Source: Oscillospiraceae bacterium (GTDB taxonomy: Bacteria; Bacillota; Clostridia; Oscillospirales; CAG-382). From it: a stretch of 64,000 nucleotides of DNA. Where the stretch lies: assembly GCA_015064955.1 (NCBI GenBank), contig SVRD01000004.1, positions 1 to 64,000 of the forward strand, written 5' to 3'. Made by a program: the position numbers and the translations under genes. This document shows positions 15,542 through 24,484 of this stretch, piece after piece; position 1 is the first letter of the stretch, and each line of letters opens with the position of its first letter. The notes beneath the pieces are model-generated. The model was not told where the DNA came from and did not search any database. It saw only the letters and a list, made by a program, of their open reading frames with translations.

Positions 15542-16273
15542 ATGAACGAATACAACAACGAACTCAACAACGAATTCTGTGAGGAGCTTGACAACGAAGA
15601 CAACAGCACAATCGAAATCAGCGAAGCGCAGCGTAAGCTTCTTGAAGCTTGTCTCGACAAGCTGAGACCGCAAAGTACCGAAGCTCCCGATGACAAATTT
15701 GGGGTTTATATAAACAGCATGGTGTGCATATCTGCCTTTCTGCTCAAAGATGCGGAAGCGTTTGACGATACGGTGTTTGACCTTGACAACGCAATTTCCG
15801 AAAAATCGGTCGACGGGATAGTGAACGGTCTGTCGGTATTGACGAACCGTTTGGCAGAGCTCAGCGAGGATATTGAGATTTTGCGGAAACAGCTCGAAAG
15901 CGCGGCCTGTGCTTTTTGCGAAGCTACCGGGACACCTATTCCGCCTGCGTGCTTATGCTGTACACCCGAGCATATCAGATCGCTTCTCGACAAATATTTC
16001 GTCAGCGACAGACGCGTAACCGTCGCCTTCCGCGGCGAAGATATCGCTATTATTTTCACCGAAAAGGTTGACGGCAAGGACGTGCCTGTATATTACAAGG
16101 TTATCGGAATCGGAGACGAGGAAGAATACAACGATACGGTGTTCTACGTCCACCGGCTTATTGATCCCGAATATATGGGCGAAGATCCCGAAAGCACTGA
16201 TCCCGAGGAAGACGAAAGCCCCATTGAAATTCCCGATGATCTCAAACCGGGACAGTACAGACCTATCCAATAA
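15542..16273 (+). CDS. Hypothetical acidic protein
   Basis: The protein is 243 aa from the ATG at 15542, chosen because AAAGGTGG lies 8 nt upstream; longer in-frame starts have no site and pass through the upstream hairpin. It is strongly acidic, with an Asn/Glu-rich N terminus, a middle helical region with a CLCCTPEH segment (about 145-152) and a Pro/Asp/Glu-rich tail. There is no signal peptide or membrane segment. I do not recognise a family. A CAP-domain lipoprotein gene follows after 80 nt in the same direction. Confidence 0.7.
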   Translation: MNEYNNELNNEFCEELDNEDNSTIEISEAQRKLLEACLDKLRPQSTEAPDDKFGVYINSMVCISAFLLKDAEAFDDTVFDLDNAISEKSVDGIVNGLSVLTNRLAELSEDIEILRKQLESAACAFCEATGTPIPPACLCCTPEHIRSLLDKYFVSDRRVTVAFRGEDIAIIFTEKVDGKDVPVYYKVIGIGDEEEYNDTVFYVHRLIDPEYMGEDPESTDPEEDESPIEIPDDLKPGQYRPIQ

Positions 16274-16353
16274 ACACGCAATCTCCCGTTTCAAAGGAGA
16301 GCTTTATCAACCACGTACACTATAAACTTTCATTACGAGAAGGAGACAATTTT

Positions 16354-17115
16354 ATGAAGAAAATATATTTTTTTATCCTTGTTGTGCTTATAGCCGTATG
16401 CATAGCAGCATGCAACAACGACATCACCGACACGGAATCAAATGCTACGGAAAGCGAGTTCGAATCCGCTTCTTCTGCTGCTGAAAGCTATGCATCCGAA
16501 GAATCTATATCTATTGACGAATCGAGTGTTCCCGAAGATTCTGCGGAGGAAAGCCTTTCCGATGAGGTACTTGAAGAAGCAACCGATGAAAATCCGGAAG
16601 ATATATCCGAGGAAGTCTCCAAGGAAATGTCCAAGGAAGTATCTGAGGAAGTATCCGAGGAAGTATCCGAGGAAGTGTCCGAGGAGGTAACCGAGGAGTC
16701 AGCCGAAGAAGCAAACAAAGCACTTCACCGGCCGACCGAGCTCGAAGCAGAGGCATTATATTGGATCAACGTGAACCGCGCCGAGCACGGATTGCACCCG
16801 CTTGAGTTCAATTCCGAGAATTACGAATGCGCAAGGATTCGCGCCGAGGAAAGCACTGTTGTATGGGGTCACACAAGACCCAACGGCGAAGGCTTCAGAA
16901 CCGTATACGATGAGCAGGGCATCGATTGGACAAAGCATTGGACCGGTGAAAACCTTGCTTCCCGATACAGTGATGCGAAAGAAGTCACAAATGCGCTGAT
17001 GAACTCCGAGGGGCACAGAAAAAATCTGCTTTGTCCTCACTACACTTCGGTTGCGCTTTGTGTAATACAACTCGATAGCGGCAAATACCATATGGTACAG
17101 CTGTTTTGGGGTTGA
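16354..17115 (+). CDS. CAP-domain (SCP/PR1-like) lipoprotein with Ser-Glu repeat linker
   Basis: This 253-aa protein has a lipoprotein signal ending in the lipobox IAAC (Cys20). Residues 25-125 are a Ser/Glu-rich linker with SEEV repeats. From about 128 to the end is a CAP domain: WINVNRAEHGL, WGHTRPNGE, a TGENLA segment and NSEGHRKNLL with the usual His/Glu residues. In bacteria such domains occur on exported, envelope-linked proteins; their activity is mostly unknown. The mature protein would be anchored to the outer face of the membrane, with the linker spanning the wall. The start follows GAAGGAG. A convergent terminator lies downstream. Confidence 0.85.
   Translation: MKKIYFFILVVLIAVCIAACNNDITDTESNATESEFESASSAAESYASEESISIDESSVPEDSAEESLSDEVLEEATDENPEDISEEVSKEMSKEVSEEVSEEVSEEVSEEVTEESAEEANKALHRPTELEAEALYWINVNRAEHGLHPLEFNSENYECARIRAEESTVVWGHTRPNGEGFRTVYDEQGIDWTKHWTGENLASRYSDAKEVTNALMNSEGHRKNLLCPHYTSVALCVIQLDSGKYHMVQLFWG
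16606..16689 (+). repeat. 12-bp tandem repeat encoding SEEV/SKEV units
   Basis: Seven 12-bp units of the form TCCGAGGAAGTA lie in frame inside the CAP lipoprotein gene. Units vary mainly at TCC/TCT, G/A in GAG/AAG and the last base. Copy-number change would alter linker length without a frameshift. Confidence 0.8.
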
Positions 17116-17142
17116 TATGCATTCCGACCAATTATAAACAAC

Positions 17143-17177
17143 AAAGCCGCCGAGTACTGCCTCGGCGGCTTTCTTTA
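17143..17177. terminator. Bidirectional terminator between convergent genes
   Basis: Perfect 12-bp stem AAAGCCGCCGAG (17143-17154) / CTCGGCGGCTTT (17161-17172), followed by CTTTATTG on the plus strand. It lies between the CAP lipoprotein gene and the GNAT gene. Confidence 0.8.
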
Positions 17178-17181
17178 TTGT

Positions 17182-17616
17182 TTACAGCCATTGAATAAAC
17201 GCCGTTTTATCCTCGCTGTTATATCCCGCGCGGCGATAAAAATTCAGCGTTGCTTCTTCTTTTGATCCGGTAAGAAGCATTATCTTATAGCAATTCGCCT
17301 GTTTTGCAATCTTCTTCGCAAAATCAAGACAAGCGGTTGCGAGACCTTTTCCACGGCTGTCCTTGTCGGTTATAACGTTTTCGATCAATGCATACGGACG
17401 TTGAGAATGCGTCAGATTGGGCACGATAACACAAACACACGAGGAAACTATCCTTCCGTCTCGCTCGGCAACGATTATATGATGATTTTTGTCTTCGAGA
17501 ATATTCTGCCAAAGCAGTTCGATCGAGCTTGTCTTTTCGGGAATTACGTTATTATGGAGTTGAGTATATAGTTGCATCAGACCGTCAAAATCTTGCTTTG
17601 TAGCTTCTCTTATCAT
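17182..17616 (-). CDS. GNAT family N-acetyltransferase
   Basis: This 144-aa protein starts at the ATG at 17614-17616 after GGAG; a longer in-frame form lacks a site. It has the GNAT acetyl-CoA loop DSRGKGLATA (the R/Q-x-x-G-x-G/A motif), preceded by IENVITD, and a C-terminal NFYRRAGY. It transfers an acetyl group from acetyl-CoA to an amine, but the substrate is unknown. It follows xpt by 22 nt on the same strand, so it is probably third in the FAD dehydrogenase-xpt-GNAT operon. Confidence 0.82.
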   Translation of the reverse strand: MIREATKQDFDGLMQLYTQLHNNVIPEKTSSIELLWQNILEDKNHHIIVAERDGRIVSSCVCVIVPNLTHSQRPYALIENVITDKDSRGKGLATACLDFAKKIAKQANCYKIMLLTGSKEEATLNFYRRAGYNSEDKTAFIQWL

Positions 17617-17638
17617 ATTCAAGCTCCATAATAAAATC

Positions 17639-18220
17639 TTATTGCTCTCTGAACGTGATTTCGCCCGTTTCGGCATCCATAGCGTCGACGATAGCCAAGG
17701 ATTCGAGACGATAACCGAGATTTCTGATCACTCGGCCGCCGATCTGGAAGCCCTTTTCGATTACGATACCGAGGCCCTCGATCGTTGCGCCCGCCATTTC
17801 TGCGATAGAGATCAAGCCTTGAAGCGCACAGCCGTTGGCGAGAAAATCATCTATTATAAGAACGTGGTCTTCCTCACTCAAAAACCGCTTTGAAACCATA
17901 ACCTGATTCTTGTTCTTATGTGTAAAGGACTCAACCTCGGCAACGTAAGTGCTTCCGTCTATGTTTATTGATTTGGATTTCTTTGCAAACACCATCGGAA
18001 CACCGAATTCTTTTGCGACAAAAGCGGCAATACCGATGCCGGATGCTTCGATAGTCAAAACCTTTGTTATGGGATTATCTTTAAATCTGCGTTTGAATTC
18101 GCGTCCGATTTCTTCGATCAAAGCGATATCCATCTGATGATTGAGGAAGCTGTCGACCTTCAACACGTTTCCCGATTTAACAACGCCGTCTTTAACAATT
18201 CTTTCCTCTAAAAAGTTCAT
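17639..18220 (-). CDS. xpt: Xanthine phosphoribosyltransferase
   Basis: This 193-aa protein matches Xpt along its length: LKVDSFLNHQMD near the N terminus, TIEASGIGIA, and the PRPP-binding motif VLIIDDFLANGCAL (about 120-133). It salvages xanthine to XMP using PRPP in the cytoplasm. The start follows GAAGGGAAG. It lies 20 nt downstream of the FAD-dependent dehydrogenase gene. Xpt genes are often under a purine riboswitch; I looked upstream of this operon (19609-19743) and saw no purine-riboswitch-like sequence. Confidence 0.94.
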   Translation of the reverse strand: MNFLEERIVKDGVVKSGNVLKVDSFLNHQMDIALIEEIGREFKRRFKDNPITKVLTIEASGIGIAAFVAKEFGVPMVFAKKSKSINIDGSTYVAEVESFTHKNKNQVMVSKRFLSEEDHVLIIDDFLANGCALQGLISIAEMAGATIEGLGIVIEKGFQIGGRVIRNLGYRLESLAIVDAMDAETGEITFREQ

Positions 18221-18240
18221 AACAATATCTTCCCTTCTGA

Positions 18241-19608
18241 TTATTCTTCGACTATATTTCTTGCAACGTAAACTCCGCTTGCGGATGCGTGGGACAACGA
18301 GTGGGTAATACCGCTGCCGTCGCCGATAATATAAAGACCGGGGTAGCAGGTTTCGAGATGACTGTTTACTTCGACTTCCATATTGTAGAATTTGACCTCG
18401 ACGCCGTAAAGCAAGGTATCGTCGTTTGCGGTGCCGGGTGCGACCTTGTCGAGTGCATAGATCATTTCGATAATGCCGTCCAAAATACGTTTGGGCAATA
18501 CCAAGCTCAAATCACCGGGGGTTGCATTCAAGGTAGGAGTAATAAACGCACCTGTCATACGGCTCGGTGTAGTGCGGCGTCCTCTTATAAGATCGCCGAA
18601 GCGCTGAACGATTACTCCCCCGCCGAGCATATTGCTGAGTCTTGCGATCGATTCACCGTAGCCGTTTGAATCCTTGAACGGTTCCGAAAAATGCTGTGCA
18701 ACAAGCAGAGCGAAGTTTGTGTTTTCGGTTTGCTTTGAGGGATCCTCGTAGCTATGTCCGTTTACCGTGATAATACCGTTTGTGTTTTCGTTTACTACCG
18801 CGCCCTTGGGGTTCATACAGAACGTACGGACCTTATCACCGTAGGTTTCGGTACGGTAAACGATTTTACTTTCGTAAAGCTCGTCGGTAAGATGGGCAAA
18901 AACTGCTGCGGGCAGTTCAACACGAACGCCGAGGTCGACTCGGTTGGACTTGGTGGGAATATCCAATTCCTTACAAACCGATTCCATCCATTTACTTCCG
19001 ATGCGTCCGACCGAAACGATGCACTTTTCGCAGGAATAGGACTTGTCCTTACATTTAACCGTATATCCGCCGGGTATTATTTTTACCGCATCGACGTGAG
19101 TATCGAAGAAAAACTCGACCTTATCCTTTAAATAGGTATAGATATTCTCGAGAACGACATAGTTGATATCGGTGCCCAAATGGCGAACCGATGCATCGAG
19201 AAGATGAAGGTCGTTTTGTATACAGAGTGTTTTAAAACGGGTTCCTGCGGTGGAATAAAGCTTTGTGCCCTCCCCGCCGAACCTTAAGTTTATACCGTCG
19301 ACGTAATGCATCAAATCGAGTGCTTGGGTTTTTCCGATATACTCATAAAGCGTTCCGCCGAAGTCGTTTGTTATATTATATTTACCGTCGGAAAATGCCC
19401 CTGCACCGCCGAAGCCGCTCATAATCGAACAGCTTTTACATCCGATACAGGTTTTGATCTTATCTCCGTCGATCGGACAGCGCCGCTTATTCAGCGCGTG
19501 GCCGGCTTCAAACACAGCAACCTTCAACTCGGGTTTGCGCTGAACCAGCTCATACGCCGCGAAGATACCGCCGGGACCGGCACCTATGATTATAACGTCA
19601 TAATTCAT
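18241..19608 (-). CDS. FAD-dependent dehydrogenase (COG2509-like)
   Basis: This 455-aa flavoprotein has an N-terminal Rossmann motif IIGAGPGGIFAA (7-18) and a C-terminal FAD motif LYIIGDGSGIT (about 426-436). A CIGCKSC cysteine cluster followed by GFGGAGAFSDGK (about 56-80) is typical of this uncharacterised family. The electron donor and acceptor are unknown. The start follows GGAGG. It is first in the operon with xpt and the GNAT gene. A link to purine metabolism is possible from position only. Confidence 0.85.
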   Translation of the reverse strand: MNYDVIIIGAGPGGIFAAYELVQRKPELKVAVFEAGHALNKRRCPIDGDKIKTCIGCKSCSIMSGFGGAGAFSDGKYNITNDFGGTLYEYIGKTQALDLMHYVDGINLRFGGEGTKLYSTAGTRFKTLCIQNDLHLLDASVRHLGTDINYVVLENIYTYLKDKVEFFFDTHVDAVKIIPGGYTVKCKDKSYSCEKCIVSVGRIGSKWMESVCKELDIPTKSNRVDLGVRVELPAAVFAHLTDELYESKIVYRTETYGDKVRTFCMNPKGAVVNENTNGIITVNGHSYEDPSKQTENTNFALLVAQHFSEPFKDSNGYGESIARLSNMLGGGVIVQRFGDLIRGRRTTPSRMTGAFITPTLNATPGDLSLVLPKRILDGIIEMIYALDKVAPGTANDDTLLYGVEVKFYNMEVEVNSHLETCYPGLYIIGDGSGITHSLSHASASGVYVARNIVEE

Positions 19609-19749
19609 ATCTGTTTCCTCCGCATATTATTTATTTTAAAAGGGTTAATGATTATAAAACAGCTTTTAACTTCGCCTTGCTTTCGAAATATGATAACTTA
19701 AAATCCAATCTATTATAAATCGGCTTTTTCGCTATGTCAAGTATTGATA

Positions 19750-20358
19750 TTATTCGACATCGGGCTGTTGACCGTCGTGCGCAAGCCATTTACATTCGGT
19801 AATTTCCATATCGGTAAATACCGCCCTGAACGACGAGTTTTCGGGACTGCAGGCATAGATTCCGAATTTTATTCTGCCGTTTCCCTTCCAAATATGGCAA
19901 ACTCGCATTTGCTTGAAAACTATACCGTCGTCCGAGCATTCGATACAATAATCGTCCTCACGGCGACTGAATCGATACCACATTGTTTTTATGTCGGCAT
20001 TGATTTCTGTTGTCGCCCAATCGGAATAGCCGTTGTTTGTGACAACGCTTCCGAGATGCTGAAAATTCTCGTTTTCGTATTCAACAGACGCTTTCAGCCA
20101 ATTTTCGCTATCGAGATACATTATAATACCGCATTGATCGAATCTGCATTTGCTTTCGAATTGCGTTTTGACGGTAAACGAGAAAAATTTTTCGTCGGTT
20201 TCTGCTTGCAGTACGGGCGCGTTATCGTTTCTGAAATGATAATAGGTCCTTTGCCACAGATCAGTATGCGGACTTGTAGTGATTTCTATTTTTTCGGGCG
20301 AAATCTTGTAATCCGCAGGTTCTCTTGTCCATTCAAGCTTATTTATATCGAATTTCAT
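19750..20358 (-). CDS. DUF1349 family concanavalin-like lectin-fold protein
   Basis: This 202-aa protein starts at the ATG at 20356-20358 after GAGGT. It shows the DUF1349 pattern: TDLWQRTYYHFRND, CGIIMYLDSENWLKASVEYEN (a long conserved strand), and a late IKFGIYACSPE. The fold is a beta sandwich like concanavalin A lectins. It is cytosolic by sequence and may bind sugar, but catalysis is not established for the family. It begins just after the SDR gene (20373), so the two are probably co-transcribed. Confidence 0.8.
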   Translation of the reverse strand: MKFDINKLEWTREPADYKISPEKIEITTSPHTDLWQRTYYHFRNDNAPVLQAETDEKFFSFTVKTQFESKCRFDQCGIIMYLDSENWLKASVEYENENFQHLGSVVTNNGYSDWATTEINADIKTMWYRFSRREDDYCIECSDDGIVFKQMRVCHIWKGNGRIKFGIYACSPENSSFRAVFTDMEITECKWLAHDGQQPDVE

Positions 20359-20372
20359 AAATACCTCGTCGG

Positions 20373-21176
20373 TCAATCCTCATTCTTTAAAATCTGCTTT
20401 ATTATCCACAGCTGCAAGCCCTTCGGAAGTATATTCAACAAAAGCAAAAGCGGATTGCGATTGATGCTGTATGCAAACCGAGGGTTGTGTTTATTTAAAA
20501 TACGTGCTACTCTTTCAGCAAGCTTTTCGGGTGGTATGCTTCTTGCCTCTACCCTGTCGACGATTCTTTTGAAGCGTTCGGCGTTGCAGGTATAAAGTGT
20601 TGTGCTTTGGCAAAAGCGGTCGAGAGCGTCGGTTGAAACGCCGAGCATATCTGTCGTAACTGCGCCGGCGCGGAGAACGCTTACGGCGATTCCCTTTAAC
20701 TGAAGCTCCATACACAGTGCATATGCATATTTATCGAGTGAGCCCTTTGTTACGGCATAGATTCCCGTGAACGGAAGAGGATCGAGCGGTGCGAGCTCAC
20801 TTGTGGTTATCACGATACGCGAGCCGTTATTAAGAAGCGGAAGAAAATGCTTATTTACAAGAAAAACACCGCCGAGATTGATTTTGAAGATTTTCTCAAA
20901 ATCAGAGCTGTCCATTTCTACAAGAGAATCGAGCATATAGATTCCCGCAAAATGAATTATCGCAAACAGAGTGTCGGTCATTTCTTTTATCCGCTTTGCC
21001 GCGGCTTCGATACTGTTTTCATCGGTCAAATCCGCTTTGATCGGAATGATACCGTCCTCTACGGCACCAACAGTCTTATCGAGCGCAAAAATACGAAATC
21101 CGCGGTCTTTCAATGCTTTTACAGTGGATTTGCCCATACCTCCGTATGCGCCGGTTATAAGAATCGACTGCTTCAT
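20373..21176 (-). CDS. Short-chain dehydrogenase/reductase
   Basis: This 267-aa SDR has the cofactor motif TGAYGGMG (8-15), HFAG (the NNAG equivalent), a catalytic Ser region ITTSE, and the catalytic pair in YAVTK (about 139-143). A hydrophobic C-terminal helix (NPLLLLLNILP) suggests membrane association. It would oxidise or reduce a hydroxy or keto group with NAD(P)(H); the substrate is unknown. It is divergent from the alpha/beta hydrolase gene and is followed by the DUF1349 gene. Confidence 0.88.
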   Translation of the reverse strand: MKQSILITGAYGGMGKSTVKALKDRGFRIFALDKTVGAVEDGIIPIKADLTDENSIEAAAKRIKEMTDTLFAIIHFAGIYMLDSLVEMDSSDFEKIFKINLGGVFLVNKHFLPLLNNGSRIVITTSELAPLDPLPFTGIYAVTKGSLDKYAYALCMELQLKGIAVSVLRAGAVTTDMLGVSTDALDRFCQSTTLYTCNAERFKRIVDRVEARSIPPEKLAERVARILNKHNPRFAYSINRNPLLLLLNILPKGLQLWIIKQILKNED

Positions 21177-21299
21177 TATTCTCAGTCCTTTTGTATGTAT
21201 TCGACGTGTTGATTATATCACAATTGATATGATAATTCAATCTTTAAATCAAATGCATCGGGCAATTAATATCACTTCAATTTAAAAACAACAGCGCGG

Positions 21300-21328
21300 T
21301 TGACAAATTTTCATCAAAGGTTTAATAT
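21300..21328 (+). promoter_or_regulatory. Promoter of the alpha/beta hydrolase gene
   Basis: TTGACA (21300-21305), 17-nt spacer, TAATAT (21323-21328), about 25 nt upstream of the start codon at 21354. Confidence 0.7.
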
Positions 21329-21353
21329 ATTGTGAAAGCACGGAGGTGTTAAA

Positions 21354-22298
21354 ATGGGTTGGCTTTGGTGGTGCATCGGCACTGTTGTTTTTCTGTTTTT
21401 CTTGGTTTTATTGATTGCTTTTATCTGCTTTATGCGTGTTTTTTATTTCAAATCGCGCAAGGAGTTGGGCGACGACGAATTCGAGATACCGAGAGGTGAA
21501 ATATACGAGGAATTCCGCGACGTCATGATCGGTTGGGCGAAGACCGCAAGAAAGCTGCCGCACGAGGATATCGAAATCGAATCGTTTGACGGTCTGAAGC
21601 TGCGCGGGCGGTATTACGAATATAAAGCAGGCGCCGCGATCGAATTGATGTTCCACGGCTACGAGGGCGATTCCGAAAGAGATTTGAGCGGCGGAATAGA
21701 GCGTTGCTTCGCACTGAAACGAAATGCGCTTTTGATCGACCAGCGTGGAAGCGGAAGAAACGACGGACATATTTCATCGTTCGGTATAAACGAGCGCAGA
21801 GATTGCAAAAGCTGGGTTGAATATGCGATAAAGCGTTTCGGAAGCGACGTAAAACTCGGGCTCACAGGCGTTTCGATGGGTGCGGCTACCGTTATTATGG
21901 CGACCGAGCTGGATCTGCCCGAAAACGTAAAGTTTGTGCTTGCCGATTGCGGTTATTCTTCGGCAAAGGAAATACTTTTAAAGGTTATTTCCGAAATGAA
22001 GCTCCCGGCAAAAGCGATTTATCCTTTTGTAAAGCTCGGTGCAAAAGTATTCGGCGGATTTGATTTGGAGGAATCAAGCCCTATCGAAGCGGCGAGAAAG
22101 TGCCAAATCCCTATAATATTTGTACACGGAGACGCCGACGCATTCGTACCGTTTGAAATGAGCGAAAGAATGTATAACGAATGCGGTTGCGAAAAAAAGC
22201 GATTGTTGAAAATCGAAAACGCGGGTCACGGGCTGGCATATCCCGTAGCACCCCAAAAATATATCGACGAATTGAAAAGGTTCGATGCAGAACTGTAA
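21354..22298 (+). CDS. Membrane-anchored alpha/beta hydrolase
   Basis: This 314-aa protein starts with one membrane segment (about residues 2-30) and then a hydrolase domain. The nucleophile elbow is GVSMGAA (Ser in the middle), the acid lies in VHGDADAFVP (about 263-272) and the catalytic His is in NAGHGLAYP near the C terminus. LIDQRGSGRNDGH before the elbow is typical of this subgroup. It probably hydrolyses an ester or amide at the membrane; the substrate is unknown. The start follows GGAGGTG. A hairpin terminator ends the unit. Confidence 0.88.
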   Translation: MGWLWWCIGTVVFLFFLVLLIAFICFMRVFYFKSRKELGDDEFEIPRGEIYEEFRDVMIGWAKTARKLPHEDIEIESFDGLKLRGRYYEYKAGAAIELMFHGYEGDSERDLSGGIERCFALKRNALLIDQRGSGRNDGHISSFGINERRDCKSWVEYAIKRFGSDVKLGLTGVSMGAATVIMATELDLPENVKFVLADCGYSSAKEILLKVISEMKLPAKAIYPFVKLGAKVFGGFDLEESSPIEAARKCQIPIIFVHGDADAFVPFEMSERMYNECGCEKKRLLKIENAGHGLAYPVAPQKYIDELKRFDAEL

Positions 22299-22303
22299 AA
22301 AAC

Positions 22304-22336
22304 CCGTTGCGAAATTTTTTTCGCAACGGATTTTTT
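22304..22336 (+). terminator. Terminator of the alpha/beta hydrolase gene
   Basis: 10-bp stem CCGTTGCGAA (22304-22313) / TTCGCAACGG (22320-22329), followed by ATTTTTTG. Confidence 0.85.
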
Positions 22337-22355
22337 GTTCTTTTTCCGTATTTCT

Positions 22356-23009
22356 TTATCGGTTTTGTGATCTGCTTTGATAATCGTCGTTGATCTCCCT
22401 GCACCAATCCGAACTAACGCGTTTGCCCGCGCGAACGTTTTTAAGCGTTTTTCCCACCGCCTCGTAAACGACACGTGTTCCGGTTTGGTCGGCATTGTAA
22501 TTGACAGCCCTATCGCTCGGTATGCCGTAGCGCTTCGCAGTTTCGACGGCATCTATATTCGCTCCGATAAAGAGGAATTCCCAGCCGTGCTCCTCCTTTT
22601 GACGCTTTATCATTCTTTTTACCTCATCGGCATTGTAGCGATGGCTTGCGTTTTCCATACCGTCTGTCGTGATAACGAACATTGTGTGGGCGGGCACGTC
22701 CTCGGGGCGCGCATACTTATGAACGTTGCCGATATGGTGTATCGCGCCACCGACAGCATCTATCAATGCGGTACAGCCGCGTACTGAATACTCCTTTTCG
22801 GTCATTTCGGGAACGTTCGACAGCTTTATCCTGTCGTGCAGAACCTCGCTTTCACTATCGAAAAGCACGGTGGAAACATAGCATTCGCCGTCTTCCTGCT
22901 TTTGTTTTTTGATCATCGCGTTGAATCCGCCGACGGTATCGCTTTCAAGTCCTGCCATAGAGCCGCTTCTGTCGATAATAAATACAAGCTCGGTAATGTT
23001 GTTTTTCAT
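22356..23009 (-). CDS. VWA-domain protein
   Basis: This 217-aa protein starts at the ATG at 23007-23009 after GAGAGG. It is one von Willebrand factor A domain with the MIDAS motif DRSGSM (about 13-18), a Thr in GCTALIDAVGG and the Asp of TTDGMEN. It binds a divalent metal and usually mediates protein-protein contact. There is no signal peptide or membrane helix, so it acts in the cytoplasm. Its partner is not apparent. It ends near the alpha/beta hydrolase terminator; the ArsC-like gene lies 79 nt upstream on the same strand. Confidence 0.87.
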   Translation of the reverse strand: MKNNITELVFIIDRSGSMAGLESDTVGGFNAMIKKQKQEDGECYVSTVLFDSESEVLHDRIKLSNVPEMTEKEYSVRGCTALIDAVGGAIHHIGNVHKYARPEDVPAHTMFVITTDGMENASHRYNADEVKRMIKRQKEEHGWEFLFIGANIDAVETAKRYGIPSDRAVNYNADQTGTRVVYEAVGKTLKNVRAGKRVSSDWCREINDDYQSRSQNR

Positions 23010-23088
23010 AATCAAAAACCTCTCTTTCATTTGGTGTCTACATTCTACACCGATAAAAGAGAGGTTTGGTCGCTTTGCAGGCGACAAA

Positions 23089-23442
23089 TTATTTTACATT
23101 ATCGTTCCATTCGGATTCCTTGAAGCCGACGAGGACGAAATCGTCTCCGACAAGCATCGGGCGCTTTACAAGCATACCGTCGGTTGAAAGCAGCTTTAGC
23201 ATCTCGTTCTCTGTCATCGAAGGAAGCTTGTTCTTCAAATCGAGTGATTTATAAAGCAAGCCGCTTGTATTGAAGAAGCGCTTCAACGGCAGATTGCTTT
23301 TTTTATACCATTCGGTAAGCTCGGCAAATGTGGGGTTATCAGTCTTGATATCGCGCAATTCGTATTCGACAGAATTGTCATCAAGCCATTTTTTTGCCTT
23401 TTGGCAGGTGGTGCATTTCGGGTAACAGATATATTTCAACAT
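23089..23442 (-). CDS. ArsC/Spx-family protein
   Basis: This 117-aa thioredoxin-fold protein has CTTC (about 10-13) in the YPKCTTCQKAKKWL motif, then VEYELRDIKTDNPT and LVKRPMLV near the C terminus. This is the pattern of ArsC/YffB/Spx-like proteins. True arsenate reductases have one catalytic Cys with a set of Arg, while Spx-type proteins bind RNA polymerase; the CxxC here fits Spx/MgsR-like or uncharacterised YffB-like members. Its start is 3 nt after the macro-domain gene stop, so the two are co-transcribed. Confidence 0.8.
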   Translation of the reverse strand: MLKYICYPKCTTCQKAKKWLDDNSVEYELRDIKTDNPTFAELTEWYKKSNLPLKRFFNTSGLLYKSLDLKNKLPSMTENEMLKLLSTDGMLVKRPMLVGDDFVLVGFKESEWNDNVK

Positions 23443-23445
23443 AAT

Positions 23446-24465
23446 TCAAGCTCCTAAAAGATTTTGATCAAAGGCAAAAAGCGCCTCGTTGATTTCAAAA
23501 ATATTGTAATTCTTATTGCTGATAAAGTATTCGATGATTATATCGAATTTATTACTGTGCGACAGCGCAAAGCCCGCCTTTCTCAGCATATCCTCGGTTT
23601 CTTTAAGAGTAAGCTCGAGCGAGATCGCAAACGCGATGGCGGTTTGCTTGCTGGGCTTATAATTTATATCACTGCGGATCTTGGAAAACAGCTTGCGGTC
23701 GATATTTGCCTTTTTGTAGCATTCCGCATCGGTCATTCCCTTTTCGTCTATCTTCCGCAAAAGCATTTGCGAAAAGCTTTCATCGATCTGCTTTATTTTT
23801 TCGTCAAGCGATTCGATAGCGGGCATCGGCACCGACATACATTCATCGGCAACGTCTTCGCGGCGATTTTTCGCAACAAGCGGCCTTTTGAGAAGCATTC
23901 CCGCACATGATTCTTCACGGCGGCGGTCAAAATGAGTTTCTGCGTATCTGTCGTCTATATATTCCGCGATATCGGAAAACAGCTTTTCGCTGATTTTGAA
24001 TGATGCTTTATCAAAGATGACGATATATACGGTCATATCGTTTTCGAGCAGGAACGAGCTTATTGTGTCGATTGCGACCTTCAATGCAGCATCCTTGGGA
24101 TAGCCGTAAGCGCCCGAGGAAATAAGCGGAAAAGCAACGCTTTCGCAGGAATATTCCTTTGCAAGCGCCAAGGAATTGGCGTAGGCCGATTCAAGCAAAG
24201 CTCTTTCGCCCATATTTCCGCCGTTATATATCGGTCCGACGGTGTGTATTACGTATTTACAGGGTAGATCGTAACCGCGGGTTATCTTGGCTTGTCCGGT
24301 CTTACATCCGCCGAGAGCTTTACATTCCTCCAGCAAGCGCTTGCCCGCGGCTTTATGTATCGCACCGTCTACTCCGTGTCCGCCGAGAAGTGTTTCGTTA
24401 GCGGCGTTTACGATGGCGTCGACCTTCATTTTTGTTATATCATTTCTTATTATTTGAAGTGGCAT
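23446..24465 (-). CDS. Macro domain protein fused to a helical C-terminal domain
   Basis: This 339-aa protein begins with a macro domain (about 1-170): [22 protein letters not shown] (the ADP-ribose-binding loop), VIHTVGPIY and ISSGAYGYP. Macro domains remove or bind ADP-ribose or O-acetyl-ADP-ribose. The C-terminal part (about 225-339) is a helical module with [18 protein letters not shown] and ALSLEL-like helices followed by a [12 protein letters not shown] segment. It is seen on several Firmicutes proteins and resembles an XRE-like helical fold. Its role is unknown, but it may bring a partner or DNA to the macro domain. Confidence 0.85.
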   Translation of the reverse strand: MPLQIIRNDITKMKVDAIVNAANETLLGGHGVDGAIHKAAGKRLLEECKALGGCKTGQAKITRGYDLPCKYVIHTVGPIYNGGNMGERALLESAYANSLALAKEYSCESVAFPLISSGAYGYPKDAALKVAIDTISSFLLENDMTVYIVIFDKASFKISEKLFSDIAEYIDDRYAETHFDRRREESCAGMLLKRPLVAKNRREDVADECMSVPMPAIESLDEKIKQIDESFSQMLLRKIDEKGMTDAECYKKANIDRKLFSKIRSDINYKPSKQTAIAFAISLELTLKETEDMLRKAGFALSHSNKFDIIIEYFISNKNYNIFEINEALFAFDQNLLGA

Positions 24466-24484
24466 AGTCTTTTTCCGTTTCTGT

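Noticed and set aside
19609-19743. Purine riboswitch before the FAD dehydrogenase-xpt operon
   Set aside because: Expected for xpt, but no conserved loop or stem sequences could be found.
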